DNA of 64,000 nt. Origin: Steinernema hermaphroditum. Taxonomy: Eukaryota > Nematoda > Chromadorea > Rhabditida > Steinernematidae. This document shows positions 1 to 12,597 of the stretch, piece after piece. The notes beneath the pieces are model-generated. The model was not told where the DNA came from. It was given only the letters and a program-made list of their open reading frames with translations, and did not search any database. The first letter of the stretch is position 1. Every line of letters starts with the position of its first letter. Location of the stretch: positions 9,610,001 to 9,674,000 of the forward strand of contig CM059621.1 in assembly GCA_030435675.1 (NCBI GenBank), in the 5' to 3' direction. Position numbers and translations under genes: made by a program.

Positions 1-46
1 ATGTGCCATTTCTCACTTATCGGACGATTTCAGAATCACACTGCGG

Positions 47-526
47 ATGAATGTGGTTCATGCTGCTGCGATAGTTGCGCTTAGGCCGTGCATCGAGTCA
101 TATCTGATGCGTGTGTCCCTGAACCCCCAGTTTCTGGTTCAACAAACAGCTTCGGACAACGACTTAAGGCTGATCGTGAAGGAGTTGTCATCGTTCAATG
201 CCTGCACCGTGCAGCCCAAAGGAACGCCAGTGGTTCCAAGCTATGAACAGCTGGCGAGACAGTTCTACGACGGCTATGGATACGGCGCTCCCTTATCAAG
301 CGAGCCGAGCAGTAACAACGTGGTCGCTGTCAGTGCACAGGTCTGGGCAGCCTACGCCAGCGAAAATGTCGAAGATGGGGTTCCAACTTTGAAGGCCTAC
401 GCGGACTCGGCCCCAACATACGACGTATTTGCGAAACAGGTGGAAAGCAGAAAACGACGAGCCGCGGAAGAAGCCAGTGTCGACGGAATAGCGCTTCCCC
501 CCAGCCCCCGGAGGTCGAAGACTTGA
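47..526 (+). CDS. Unrecognised protein, 159 residues or C-terminal part of a longer one
   Basis: An open frame runs to a TGA after a basic tail (residues about 135-159 include KRRAAEE and PRRSKT), which could act as a nuclear localisation signal. The frame is open back to the left edge of the window, so this may be the last exon of a longer gene. However, an acceptor-like GATTTCAG ends at base 32, 14 bases before the ATG, so the protein may instead be complete and start here. The first 50 residues look helical and non-polar (IVALRPCIESYLMRVSLNP). The middle is rich in Ser, Ala and Tyr. No family is recognised. It runs the same way as RTEL1 but opposite to its neighbour PEX2, with the two genes meeting tail to tail about 115 bases apart. 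Confidence 0.5.
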   Translation: MNVVHAAAIVALRPCIESYLMRVSLNPQFLVQQTASDNDLRLIVKELSSFNACTVQPKGTPVVPSYEQLARQFYDGYGYGAPLSSEPSSNNVVAVSAQVWAAYASENVEDGVPTLKAYADSAPTYDVFAKQVESRKRRAAEEASVDGIALPPSPRRSKT

Positions 527-640
527 GCTCATTTTTGTTAGACGCTACCTTGTTATAGGCAAGGCCTTTCAATAACAATTTGTTTCCAACTTCACTGCAA
601 AATACACCCGTATGACATAAAAGTCTGGCATTGATTAGCC

Positions 641-1510
641 TCAGGGCCGGATCGGCTTACCCGTGGCGAAGCGGGGGAAACGGTCGTCGAGCGGCTTTCC
701 GCAGCGTTCGCAGCAGACTTCGCTTGTGTAACAGTAGTAGCAGAAGACATGCGGACAAAAGACGGCTTTGTCGTCAGGCGCCGCGCGGTTCCTCTGCGTC
801 GGAATCACCGCCGTCTGGGCACACCGCGCACACTTCCACTCGAATCCGGACGAGACGTCTACGTCTGCAGACGCCAGACTGCGTCTCCAGACGAGACGTG
901 CCGCGCGGAAGAGTGGAAGCGCGAGGACGATGACGTCGCGGAAGGAGTACCACAGGAGCTCGCGGTTGAGTGCGTCGAAGTTGATTAGGCCGAGTCTCGC
1001 CGGGGTGGTGTACGTCGGCCGGAGGCCGAGGAGCCGCTCGACAAGCGAGGAGAAGCCACCGCTCCGGAGGAAGTAGAAGTGGACCAGAAGGGAGACGACG
1101 GCGCTCCACGTTTCAAGTCGAGCGAGGAGCCTTCGGATACGGTGGTGCCGGCTGGGAACGAGGTCGAGGACGCGCACCGACGCGTACGGAAGGATCGCCT
1201 CGAAGAGGAAGTGGAGAAGCACGCGTCGGGGACCGTAGCCAGGGTAGTGGAGGTTTAAGAACTCCTGACCGATGCTGCGCCCTGCAACATTTCTCTGAGG
1301 ATGCACTAATGACGACGACTCACCTTTCAGAAGACGGTGGCTCCAGAGGACGGCGCGGACGACGAGGCGGATCTCCGGTCGGATCTTTTCCATGGAGATC
1401 GCCACCGCCACCGGCAGCGAAGAGATTAAGCGGTCGACGGCATCGGAGGCGAGCGCCTCTACCTCGGAATCCAGGATCCGAGCGTCGATCTGGCCGACGC
1501 GGAGCGCCAT
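641..1510 (-). CDS. PEX2: Peroxisome biogenesis factor 2 (PEX2), RING E3 ligase
   Basis: PEX2 is a peroxisomal membrane RING ubiquitin ligase. With PEX10 and PEX12 it ubiquitinates the import receptor PEX5 so that it can be recycled. The chosen start (MALRVGQIDARILDSEVEAL) lines up with the conserved N-terminal stretch of animal PEX2; the frame stays open upstream to 1711, but that part has no family likeness. Membrane-embedded helices fill the middle, and the family stretch NRELLW is present (about residue 200). A C-terminal RING begins with CARC, continues with CPHVFCYYC and ends with CERC. The length, 289 residues, is close to the human protein (305). The gene is a single open exon in my reading. 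A possible 29-base GTGAGT...CTCAG intron near 1290-1318 would break the frame, so I left it in. The family is well supported; the exact start is less so. Confidence 0.88.
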   Translation of the reverse strand: MALRVGQIDARILDSEVEALASDAVDRLISSLPVAVAISMEKIRPEIRLVVRAVLWSHRLLKGESSSLVHPQRNVAGRSIGQEFLNLHYPGYGPRRVLLHFLFEAILPYASVRVLDLVPSRHHRIRRLLARLETWSAVVSLLVHFYFLRSGGFSSLVERLLGLRPTYTTPARLGLINFDALNRELLWYSFRDVIVLALPLFRAARLVWRRSLASADVDVSSGFEWKCARCAQTAVIPTQRNRAAPDDKAVFCPHVFCYYCYTSEVCCERCGKPLDDRFPRFATGKPIRP

Positions 1511-1734
1511 GGCTATCGTGGAGTGTCCTCTGGTGGCGAGCGACGCGTGATGTGCGAACCATAAAAGCACAGATTTTGTAGTGTAGTTTATTCGCGCGAA
1601 TGACCGAAGCGACCGAATTGCTGTACGCCGCGAAAAATATTCGTTTATCATACCAATTACTTCTACAACTACCGGGAATCGACACTCAAATATTACATTT
1701 ACATCGAACATCTTATGCCAGTTGCCGACGCGAA

Positions 1735-2854
<1,120 letters not shown>

Positions 2855-3508
2855 GCTCTGGAAAGATGGCGGTCACAACCCAATGCACCGAGAAGAAGAG
2901 AAACTCCTTTGAGAGTTGCCTGAAAAAGAAAACAAAAGCGCACATTTCGCGAATTCGCAGAGTTTACAAGTCGATAAAGAACCTCATGCCAGCGGTGGTG
3001 CTACGTGCAGAACTGGAGAACGCGAGAGCAGAGTGGTAAATATCATCTCGGCTTTTGGAGCCGTCTTCAACCTCGCCAAAAGGCGCCAACCCTCAAAGTG
3101 ACGCCTCCAGGGCGCACCAAAGATCGCCTCTGCAGAGGAGGGCCGCGCTCCGAACTCCGAAAGGCCGCCTTCAGAGAGAGACACTTCTGGAGCGACAGAA
3201 GACAAGACTCTACGCGTTTAAGACTCGTCGTGTCAGGACACTCGTCTGCTTTGAACGCGCGCGAAAGGCTGCAAAACCAGAAGAGTGCTGGCGCACCAGC
3301 TTCTGGACCTGCAGATGTTCCGCCGATCGAGGCATGCCCCAAGACGGCTCATTGGGAGAACAGAGAGGATTGGAGGCGACTGGAACGGGAAAAGGCGGAA
3401 GTCTCTCTCCCGGCGGTCTCACCACGACTAAAAGTGCGCGAAAAGAGTTCTGTTGAATCCGTCGCCGCCAACAATCGAAATTCTGTCCTAATCTCCGAGT
3501 TTCCAGGG
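2855..3508. promoter_or_regulatory. Shared upstream region between SDHB and RTEL1
   Basis: This 654-base stretch separates two divergent start codons, so it should hold promoter elements for both genes. Long open frames cross it (for example 3005-3508 in phase with RTEL1), but they have no family likeness and look like chance open frames in GC-rich DNA. Acceptor-like CTTTCCAG (minus strand, by SDHB) and GTTTCCAG (plus strand, ending 2 bases before the RTEL1 ATG) mark the two ends, so much of the region may be transcribed outron. No TATA box was identified. Confidence 0.4.
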
Positions 3509-6500
3509 ATGGTGACCACCAGGCTGCACGGAATCGACGTGCAGTTCCCCTACGAGCCTTACGAGTGCCAGAATGCCTTCATGGAGAAGGTCATCGAAGC
3601 TCTCAATCGAGTAGGTTCTTTATATCTACTCACACCAATCAGGATGTTGGTATTTTAGGAAGAAAACGCCGCTTTGGAGTCACCTACCGGTACAGGAAAG
3701 ACCCTGAGCTTGCTTTGCTCTGCTCTGGCTTGGCTGCAGAACTATAAAGGTCGAATGGGGTCGGTGCAGGCCGAGCAGCTGGCACTCAACATCGGCTCCA
3801 AGGGTTAGAACGCAGTTGTGATTCCTTATTAATTCGAGAATTATCAGATAAAGGAACGCGCTTAGCCCCGCAAGTCATCTACGCTTCCAGAACTCATAGT
3901 CAGCTGGCCCAGGTCGTGCGCGAATTAAACAAAACCACGTACAAAACGTAATTCACAATTAATCACCGATTTTGTGAGTTTTTCATTTTCAGGTTATCAG
4001 TCACTACCATCGCTTCGAGAGATCAGCTCTGCATCCACGAAAAGGTTGCCAAGGAGTCGGACAATAAACTCAAGGCGCACATGTGCAGAGCCCTTGCCGG
4101 ATCCCATAAGTGCCACTACTTCAACAATTGGGAGAGTAAGTCCAGTGCCGCATTTATTCTCACTTCAAGGTTCTCTCAATTTCAGAGGACTCTAACGTCA
4201 CCGAGGAACTGTACAGAAAGGAGGGACGGGCTTTGGACATCGAGGATTTAGTGACGACTGCGAAACAATATGGGTACGATGTGTTTCGCTGAGTTTAGTT
4301 GACGTTTGCCATTTAGACATTGTCCGTTCTACCAAAGTAGATCGATGAAGGACGACGCAGATCTCATTCTGTTGCCGTACAATTACATTCTTGACCCAAG
4401 GCTGCGGAACAGCCACAAAATTCAGCTGAAAGGCAACATTGTTATCTTCGACGAAGCACACAATTTGGTGGGAAAGGGTGTTCTTTCAAAACTGATTGAG
4501 CGCTTTTAGGAGTCCGTTTGCGAGGACTCGACGTCAGTGTGCTTCTCAAGCACAGATCTGGCGCACTGCATGTCCGAGGCTCAAGAAGTGCTGAAAACTG
4601 TGATGGAGGAAATTGAGGCCATTCGGGAGCAAAAGGATAATACGACAGAATTGTTTGGACAGCCTGCTTCCAAGAATATCGAAGACGAACTGAATGTAAA
4701 CGACATTGCCCAGATGATCAGTAGGCTTGTGCACTCGTATAAACCAAACGAAACGAATCATTCAGTTCTGCTGGAGAAGATTTTGGAAGAGATAGATAAC
4801 TTGAATTTGGACCGCACGAAACAAGAAAAACGACTGGAGATAGAAGGGCGACTTTTCGAGGGCTCGGAAATGGCACAGTTGCTGGAAAGGGCTGGATTCC
4901 GACCAGAGATGCGAGAACCCATCTCGCTCTTGATCGATCGTATAGGACAATTCTTGTCCAAGAGGGCCGAAGCACAAGGCTCCGTCTTCGCAAAAACCGG
5001 TAAATATCTGCAAGAGTTTGCTAGCTTCGTGGCAACGGTTACCGCAGATTCCTATGAAGGTATGCAACTGCAGAAAGATGGAACAATTGCGGTATATTAC
5101 GGTGGTTATTGATCAAGATTCGTATCTGTGCATTTAGAAAATAGGAAACCCTTCAAGAAACTTCTATCTGTATGCCGAGAAAAACAAAGAGTCGAACAAG
5201 AGAACGTTGAACTACTGGTGCTTCTCTGCAGGCGTGGCGATGCGTTTTCTTCAGTCACGTGGCGTCCGATCCATAATCATCACCTCGGGAACGTTGTCTC
5301 CTCTTAACCACTTCATCTCAACCATGGGAATGTAGGTGTCCAGGTGCTGCAGGCCTAGCTAAGTCACTCGTAACCTTTAGACCTTTCGGGATTACGCTGG
5401 AGAACGGACATGTCGCCACACCGGACCAGATTTGTGCTGGAAGCCTCAATATGTATTTCAATTATCAGAAGCTGGATGGAACATTCGAAAACAGGTTGCA
5501 ATATGCTAGTTCGTACTGTCGTCTTTACCGTAGTCTGCAGAAGTACACCACAGTACAAGGAAGGCATTGGCACCGTCATCGTGAGAACTGTTGAAGTGGT
5601 TCCTCAAGGAGTTCTCGTGTTTTTCCCCTCGTACTCACAGATGATGGACCTGGTATCGTACTGGAAAACTCCAAAGAACGGGACGACCCTCTATGAGAAG
5701 ATGCTGGATAAGAAGAAGATCTTCATAGAACCGAGGTCGAAGGCCGCTTCGAACGCCATGTTCACGGAGTTCGATCAAGAGATACGTGTCAATTCTGGCG
5801 CAACTATGTTCGCTGTGGTTCGTGGAAGGGTAAGTGCTCTGGTACTACAGAAAGACGGTATGTAGATATTCAGATGAGCGAAGGTATCGATTTTGCCGAT
5901 ACGCATTGCCGTGCGGTCGTGATAGTGGGAATACCGTACCCTCCCTTTAAAGACACAAAGGTTATTCTGAAGAAACACTTCCTACATGAGGCAAGAACAG
6001 TGCACAAAGTGGTGAGAAAAATTCTGGCGTCCCTTTGTGGTCACTTAGTCCTGTCCGTTTCAGGAATGCTTAACTCCGGAAGCATGGTATAGAACAGAAG
6101 GAGTGCGAGCAGTGAACCAAGCCATCGGCCGCATCATCCGTCACAAAAACGACTTTGGCGCTGTGATATTGGCAGATCCTAGGTTTGCATTTGAGATACA
6201 TTGGGATTGTCCATCTCAACCGTATTTCAGATATTCGAGGATATCCCGAAACGATTACCCGTCGTGGATGCGGAACTCCATTAAACCATACGATTCGCCA
6301 GGTGCCTTCTTCGACCTTATTCAGCGGTTCTTCAGAGATCGAGGGCTTGCCTGTGAGACCTCTCTGCGGGATTTACGACAAAAGTACGAAGCGTCGTTGG
6401 CTGCGCAAAGGTTGAAGGCCGACGGATTGGTCACTTGCCGAAAGCGGAAGGTACCGCAGTCATTCCAAAGCACCGATGACGAGGCAAACAAGCGGTACGC

Positions 6501-7802
6501 CACCGAGCTGAAGGGACTGTATCAAAACTTCTCGGACGCTTCCACGGCCGATCTTGAAACTACAGCCGTTAACAGCGCCATGAAGTTGTATACGGTGCGT
6601 ATAAGTTGGAAGAAACTGATGATCAACATGCACAGTTTTGTTTCAGAACAGAAAAACCGATTCCAACACTACCATGAAAGAGGACTTCGTCGGCCGCTCG
6701 GATACTTCTGACCTGAAGCAGTTCTTCAAATCGCTGCAGCCTCGAAGTGAAGTGCCACAACCACCCAAGCTGGTAGTGAAGAGAACGATCAAATTAAAGG
6801 TACTGCGAGACAGGGGTGGGCAAAGGGTTGGGCCATAATGAGCAATGTGCTTAGGCTGTTTTTGCGGCCACAATGATTTTGCTCAGAAAAAATTTTGGCC
6901 TGTTTTTGCGGCCAGAAAACCCATTTAGGCCAGAATGAGCAATGTGCTTAGGCTGTTTTTGCACACCATCTGGTAGATGGTGGGATGGCCCACAAAAAAA
7001 CCCATCAGCGCTCTTTAACTCCGCCCCAGCGGGACCGTCACAATACATTGCGAGTTCAGGGATTTCATTGCGGGACCACTATCCGCCAACCCTTTGTCCA
7101 CCCCTGCTGCGAGATGCAAAAGCGCATGGACGCGCTCAAAAAGTCCCTTCGTTTCCTTCACTTATGCTGGCATTGTAGGCAAATTCCCGCGTATGCGATG
7201 TCAATTCTCCGTCCATCATGAAGACCTCCCTTGATCGTTATGTTTCTCAGGGGACTTCCAACGATTCTCAGGGCGTTCAGGAAATATCGTCCGCTACGTG
7301 TCCCTCTACTTCTGCGGCCTTCACGTCTTCGCAGATTGAGAACCAGCCTCCTGAAAAGGCCTCTTCTTCATCGCTTCCGAAGTCATTATCCAATGACAGT
7401 GTACGCCTCTTATATCACAACGATACGTGTATGTCGTTGTCTTTTCTTAGGTGTCCTCTTTACTGTCACTGTTGCCGGTTTACTCCTTGGCTGACTACGC
7501 AAAGATGGTATGTAAGCTTTTTCTAATATCCCAAGGAGCTCGCCTTCTCAGATCAGAAAACTCCCTGTGAAGGAGCAGAAGAGCTTCGTCGTCGCCCAAA
7601 TGGATTACACAAAAACGAGCAATCTAGTCAAACTTCTGGACAGTGCCCACGAGATTCTGCTGCCTAAACACCCCGATATCTACAAAGGTGCACATTCCTA
7701 TATTCTTGCATTTCCAACGGCTGTTTAGGACTGTTCGGATTTCTACAGGAAGCACACAAGAAGAGTTTCGCGAAGCGGTGCAGTGATCTTCAACTTTTAT
7801 GA
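3509..7802 (+). CDS. RTEL1: Regulator of telomere elongation helicase 1 (RTEL1)
   Basis: RTEL1 is an XPD-type, iron-sulfur, 5'-to-3' DNA helicase that unwinds T-loops, D-loops and G-quadruplexes in the nucleus. About 18 exons with introns of 40-60 bases give roughly 1,050 residues. Visible motifs in order: Walker [16 protein letters not shown]; four Fe-S cysteines (DQLC, HMC, HKC, GHCP); DEAH box VIFDEAHN; the second helicase lobe with TSGTLSP, FFPSY, SEGIDF and QAIGRIIRH. The last about 80 residues form a harmonin-N-like domain ([20 protein letters not shown] to KRCSDLQLL), known from the C-terminal half of RTEL1. No C-terminal RING was found, and the protein ends soon after that domain. The intron at 6800-7178 holds a 296-base MITE; without it the intron would be about 75 bases. 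One intron (5493-5538) was placed by reading-frame need. An acceptor TTTCCAG lies 2 bases before the ATG. Confidence 0.94.
6811..7106. mobile_element. hAT-type MITE in an RTEL1 intron
   Basis: The element starts CAGGGGTGGGCAAAGGGTTGG and ends with the reverse complement of nearly the same 21 bases. It is flanked by an exact 8-base duplication, CTGCGAGA (6803-6810 and 7107-7114). A CAGGGG-type end and an 8-base target duplication are typical of hAT transposons. It encodes no transposase. Inside, a stretch around GAGCAATGTGCTTAGGC is repeated in direct order (about 6840 and 6937). It lies 11 bases after the intron donor GTACTG at 6800. Confidence 0.85.
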
Positions 7803-7928
7803 TTTTTTTGCTTTAACCAGTTTTTGATATTGCCATCGAATATACACAGAGTTTAGATTTGATAGTCCTTTACAAGGACTTGACCCGTTTTTCGTCTTTT
7901 CCCCGGAAGTCGAGCTCTTGGCTGAGTC

Positions 7929-9320
7929 CTAGTTGTCCTCCGATTCGGCGACCATGGAGTTGCTCTGACTCATGTACGGTGGCGGCGGCGGGATGTTCCC
8001 GATGAGCCAGCGTTCCGGCAGATAAAAGAAGCTGGGCTCTTGGCCGCTGGGGGGCAACATCAGCTCTCGCCGCGACCTGCAAAGCGTTTTTTGGAAACTC
8101 TTCGACTGCACGTTTCCTTTCGGATTTCTGAGGGTTATTCAATTGGGCGTCGCGTGCGGGTCTTCGACAAGTGGCGGCGAGGTGTTTAAAGATTGTTTTG
8201 GACGGAAAAGGACTGACAATTGTTTCGTGCAAATTCCATTTTGGACGCCGGGAGTGCACGCCTGAGCAAACTCGAAGCACTTACTCTTTGCTGTAGATGA
8301 TGTTTCCGATGGCGTGCGCCAACTTCGGATCGCGGACCACGGCGATGAGAGGGTTGGCGATGCAGTGGACGCTGTAGGCGGCCAGCTGGAGAGAGAGGAT
8401 CGGGACGTTCTCGGCGACGGACACTCTGGAGGTCGCCGAGGCGCCCTGCGGGCCGGCGCTCTCCCAGACGAGCATCATCGCCAGGAGAGTGAAGGAGAGG
8501 CTGAGAAGGACGTCCAGCACTGGCATATGGTAACTAACCTGTGGAGGAGTAACCAGAGGGATTGGGTGATGGACTTGGAGAGTTGGGGGTCCTGATGCGC
8601 TCTGCTGGCGAGGAGGAGATTGATGGGATGCAGGATGAGGTTGATGACGAGGAAGATGGAGAGGAGCGCAAGCTGGAAGGCGATGACAAGGGCAAAGGCG
8701 CCGGTGAGTTGCATTAGGGCGAAGTTGACGAACACAGTTACGGCCACCACGAGCCAGATGGAGACGCTGATGCGCATTGGCGCTGACCTGGATGTAGCCA
8801 AAGCGTTTTCCAGTAGGGAAATGCGATTTCCGCCTGCGACGACGGCAGGTGTTCGCCCTCCGCGGCGACGTTTGTAAACAAAGCGGCCCTTCTTCTAACG
8901 GAGTCGTCGAAGAAGGACGCCGCGGGCCGAGTATGAGGACGCGCGGGACTAGTGGGGACGCCGGAGACGGTCGTTCAGAACTCACCGCGGGAGCCACGTC
9001 TGGTAGCGCGCCATGATCTGGCAGGCGGCGATGGCCAGGAGCGTCAGAAGGCTGACATTGCTGTTGAAGAGGGCGATAAGGATCTGCGGGCCGAGTTCGG
9101 CGGCGAAAGAGGCGCCTCCGGAGGCCGAGCCGCCGAGGAGGTTCTGGAAGAGGATGACAACGGAGGAGAGAACGTTGGCTAGCCAGAGGTTGGCGGCGAG
9201 GACGTTGGAGAAGCTGTGAAGGCGCTGGGTGGTGGCGACGGCGAAGAGGATGACGACGTTGAAGACGAAGATGAAGAGGGCGAGGAGCAGCGCGAAGAGC
9301 GAACTCCACAAGAGGAGCAT
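7929..9320 (-). CDS. Divergent rhodopsin-like seven-helix receptor
   Basis: At least four exons on the minus strand encode a receptor of about 360 residues with seven predicted membrane helices. Exon 1 (to 8986) holds helix 1 with the usual Asn (FVFNVVIL), helix 2 (NLWLANVLSS) and helix 3 ending in ARY, where most class A receptors have DRY. Exon 2 (from about 8788) holds helices 4 and 5. Exon 3 (to about 8281) holds helix 6 and helix 7 with NPLI, a relaxed form of NPxxY. The last exon (8073 to 7929) adds a tail with a run of five prolines. The exon 2/3 junction is uncertain; one 41-base intron keeps the frame. No ligand class can be named. The gene ends 126 bases from RTEL1, tail to tail. 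A further 5' untranslated exon near 9600 is possible. Confidence 0.65.
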
Positions 9321-9430
9321 GGCGGCGTCTCACGCGGATCTCGAGCTCGTTATTTACGCGTCCGGCGCGGATTCGTTAATCCCCCGTGGCAACAGCGCTC
9401 CCGCGGGAATTTGAGGGATTACCGCCTGAC

Positions 9431-9538
9431 ATCAAAACAAAGTGCCGCGTGACCACCTTTGCCCTCGCGGCGCTCTCTTTGGCGCTCCGTAAACAGCGCC
9501 GCGAGGGCAAAGATGGTCACGCTGCGCTTTGTTTTGAT
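9431..9538. repeat. Long perfect-type hairpin, 44-base arms
   Basis: Arms 9431-9474 and 9495-9538 are reverse complements with 3 mismatches in 44, around a 20-base loop. The arms begin ATCAAAACAAAG and end in CTCGCGGCGCT. No target duplication is obvious. It lies about 110 bases upstream of the start of the seven-helix receptor gene. It could be a small palindromic MITE or a transcribed hairpin. Confidence 0.8.
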
Positions 9539-11114
9539 TTCCAATGAATAGGGGAGGCGTTGTGGCCACGGAAGATCGGATTCTGGAAGGAACACTCACC
9601 TGGGGCTATGGCAAAAGGCGCGAGCCAAGGAACGTCGCATTCCCGGCGCCTGAAAGCAAAAGGCGTCCAGAGGGTGAGAACCGGCAGGTGGCGGAGCCCT
9701 GGGGCGATTAGGCGCGCTGGTAGAGGAGGACGTTATCAGGCCTGCGCACCGCTTCACGTCACCGGCGCCGATGGAAACCGCAATGATGACAATCGCAAGG
9801 GAGCGAGACGGGACCACGCCCCGAGGCGCGTCCCGAAGTCACTCGACGGCGGCCATTTGCATATTCCCGCAGCCGTTTTCAACCAAAAAGTTGCCAGCGA
9901 GGGCCATCGATTACTGAAGCGATTTGAGGCGTCGCCTCCGAAGACCCGATTTTCGCTGTTTTTGGCGGCGAATCAGATGTGTTTTGGCGAAACTTAGGAT
10001 CGAGTTTTTGAATGGAGCGCCTTTTGTTCCTTTGTGCTCTAGAGCGGTAGGCGCGAGAGGACTTCCGACGACTTTTGCCCTTCGCCATTAGGGTGCCATT
10101 AGGAATGCATTCGTCACTTCGGAAAACTCGGAGGGAACGTGGAGAGAAGGACTTTTTGGGCACCTTCTTGGAACAACAGATGCCCTGCAGGCGGCGCCGG
10201 AGGGAGTCTTCTGGGAGCAACCCCGTTTCCTTCGGGAAAAGGGTCGAGAGAGCGGGAGAAAAGCGGAATTCCGGCGATCTCCTTGACTCTGACTTTTCTA
10301 TTCGGCCACTCGGCGGAGTGTTTTGCTTTCTCACACGCGCCGAAGGTGTCGTCGAGTCACGCTGCGCCAAGTACTTCCCGAAATGAGGTCTTCTTCCCGG
10401 GGACCTCCTAGACGCGAAAGTAGATAAGAGACGCCGGATTTGTTTTGATCGGGCCGGGACCCGGGGGCTTTTTTCAGGGCGCATATTAGGGATGAGAGTA
10501 CATGCACATGTAGATGTCAATAGAAGGCCGCTTGTCACTCATAAATCTCAAAAAAGTGACATTGTAATTGAGACGGATGGGGAGACGCCACTCGCGGCGG
10601 GATCGTCTATTTGCGTGGCGGAACGGGGCGGCGCAGAAGGCGCCAATTATCTGTTGACATTTGTTTCGAACTAATTGCTGATAACCGACCCTAATTGGAT
10701 GGCGGCGCTTCAAAGGGACCTTCGGGATGCAAAGGTCGGCACCGCCGCCCCGGCCGCGGATTCTGACTGACAGAGGCGACTCGGAGTCTCCGCGGTGACT
10801 CAGATTAAGTGATGCGGTTAAGGAGAGCACATTTGGGAGGATTTATCTGACAGCAGGGGACCGAGGGATCTGGAGATTCGTGACCGAGATGGAAGCATCA
10901 CAGGAGGGCGCCGCACCTCTTCCGGACTCCACAGAACCGGCGTTATTAGGCGGTGAGAACAGGTGTGAGGGTGAGTGATGCATGAGCACGAGGCACTCCT
11001 GGTGGAGAGGCTGTTGATCGCGAGGATTGTATTGTTTGTGCGGCGCTTCCGCGTTCTGCAGGAGTACCGCCTTTATCTTTTGCGTTCGCACAGGAAATCG
11101 GACAGAAATCGAGA
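9539..11114. other. GC-rich stretch without a convincing gene
   Basis: About 1.6 kb between the receptor gene (5' end) and the tektin gene (3' end). Open frames here are in several overlapping phases and have Arg/Pro/Ser-rich, low-complexity translations, as expected of chance frames in GC-rich DNA. A CCCCAG|GTGAGT donor on the minus strand near 9600 could end a 5' untranslated exon of the receptor. The 14-mer GGGGCGATTAGGCG near 9703 recurs near 34871. Confidence 0.4.
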
Positions 11115-12597
11115 TCACTTGGGGTTTAGTTTCTCGACGACGAGAAAGCCGGAGCTCTGGATCTCCTGAGGGTAGGTGGCGCGGATCCTCCGGAGCACCT
11201 CGTAGTCGACGGCGAAGTTGTGCTCGCAAATGTGCATCTTCCGCTCGAGACGGCCCCGATCCTCCTCTAGTTTCCGGCGACTCTCCCGCGCCTTCTCTGA
11301 AAAGGGATGTCAGAGGGGGTTCTGGATCTTCGACGCACCGAGTTGTCCCTCGAGGGTCACCACCGTCGCCTTGAGGTTTACGAGTTCCGCCTGCAGGGCA
11401 TGTTGCGCCCGGTCGTTGCAGAGCTCGATGCCCGGGCGGAGGCCGCGCTGGCTCTGCCGCTTCAGGGCGATCTAGAAGAGGCGATGAGCTCCGGGACAAA
11501 GAGGGACGCACCTCGAGAGGCTCCCTCCGCTGGCGGAGCGCCATTTGGATCTCGCCGATGGCGGTGTCGGCCGTCTTCTTCTCCTTCTCCTTGGCGCCAA
11601 GCTTCGCCCGGAGGCCGTCCCTCCAGTCCTGCCATGTCTTCAGCGAGTCCTTCAGCGCCGCCTCCACCGTGTTTGCCTCCGTCCGCATCATCTGTGCCAC
11701 TTCCCGCGTGCTATGCACCACCTTCTGCAACGAGACGTCTCGAGGAGGCTCCGGAGGACCACCCACCTGGACGATCTTCCGGGAGTTGGCGCGCGCCTTC
11801 GCCGTCGCATTCAGGTTCCGGGCGGTGTTCTCGATCCACTCGTCCAGTTCGCTCATCCGCTGCAGCGGGACGCCCTCCCGCACGTCCAGATGCCGCCCCT
11901 CGGGCGTCTCCAGACGGTACTTCTCTGCAAGGTCTTCGCTCCCTTCTTCTCTACCGTAACCCCCTACCATCGACTCCCATCGCTGCCGATTTGTGGTCCA
12001 CGGTGATCGCCTCTTGCTTCAGAGTGAAGTCTCTCAAAAGATGGTTCTTCGCCACTGAAAACAACGCTCAGGGGTGCACCCGTGGCAACCCACCGGTGTT
12101 GACCTCGAGTTGCCTCTCGACGATCGCCTTGAAGTCGTGGATCTGCTTCGCCGCCTCCCCGATCGCCGACTTCTCCTTTTCGAGGCTCGCGTCCACTCGG
12201 CTGTTCAGACTCTCCACCACGTGGATCCTCTTCCGCTGCGCCCCCACACAAGTCTCGTTGCACTCACCCGCCGCTACCGTAGTCTGTGCGCACTTGGCCA
12301 GCCTCCGGTAGTAGCGCTGCAGCTCCTCGTTGTCCGCCTTCAGCTCCTGCAGTTCCCTACAAGACCACCCTGGTGGAGGCTTTCTCTCTCTGCGCACCTC
12401 TCGATCTCCTGGGACCAGTACTTGAGGTCCTTGACGCGCTGCACCAGCTGGTGCGTCGTCTGATTCTGCATGCGCGCCGCTTTCTGGTTGGCCTCGCGGA
12501 CGCAGAGACGCGCCAGTCGAAGCACCTCCGACGGATCATCGTGCTGTGGATTCTGAGGACAGGATTACGGTGGCGCTGAAGGACTCACGGCGTGCAT
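11115..12597 (-). CDS. Tektin family protein
   Basis: Tektins are coiled-coil filament proteins lining the inside of ciliary and flagellar doublet microtubules. Nine exons with introns of about 30-45 bases give roughly 420 residues, within the family range. Visible family features: an N-terminal helix (QNQTTHQLVQRVKDLKYWSQ) matching the tektin rod start, continuous heptad-rich coiled coil, and near the C-terminus RPGIELCNDRAQ, the form here of the tektin signature RPNVELCRD. The last segment (HICEHNFAVDYEVLRRIR) is the usual tektin 2B end. The start used (MHANPQHDD) gives a short head; an in-frame extension upstream looks unrelated. Which tektin subtype is not decided. Motile-cilium or sperm-flagellum function is inferred from the family only. 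Confidence 0.88.

Noticed and set aside
1291..1319. 29-base intron in PEX2
   Set aside because: GTGAGT and CTCAG are present, but removal shifts the frame and destroys the conserved NVAGRSIGQEFLN stretch.
3005..3508. N-terminal extension of RTEL1 by about 170 residues
   Set aside because: Open in frame but without family likeness, and an acceptor sits 2 bases before the ATG that starts the conserved sequence.
10843..11114. Extended C-terminus of the tektin gene
   Set aside because: The long open frame reached only by ignoring introns is out of phase with the tektin exons, which end properly at 11115.
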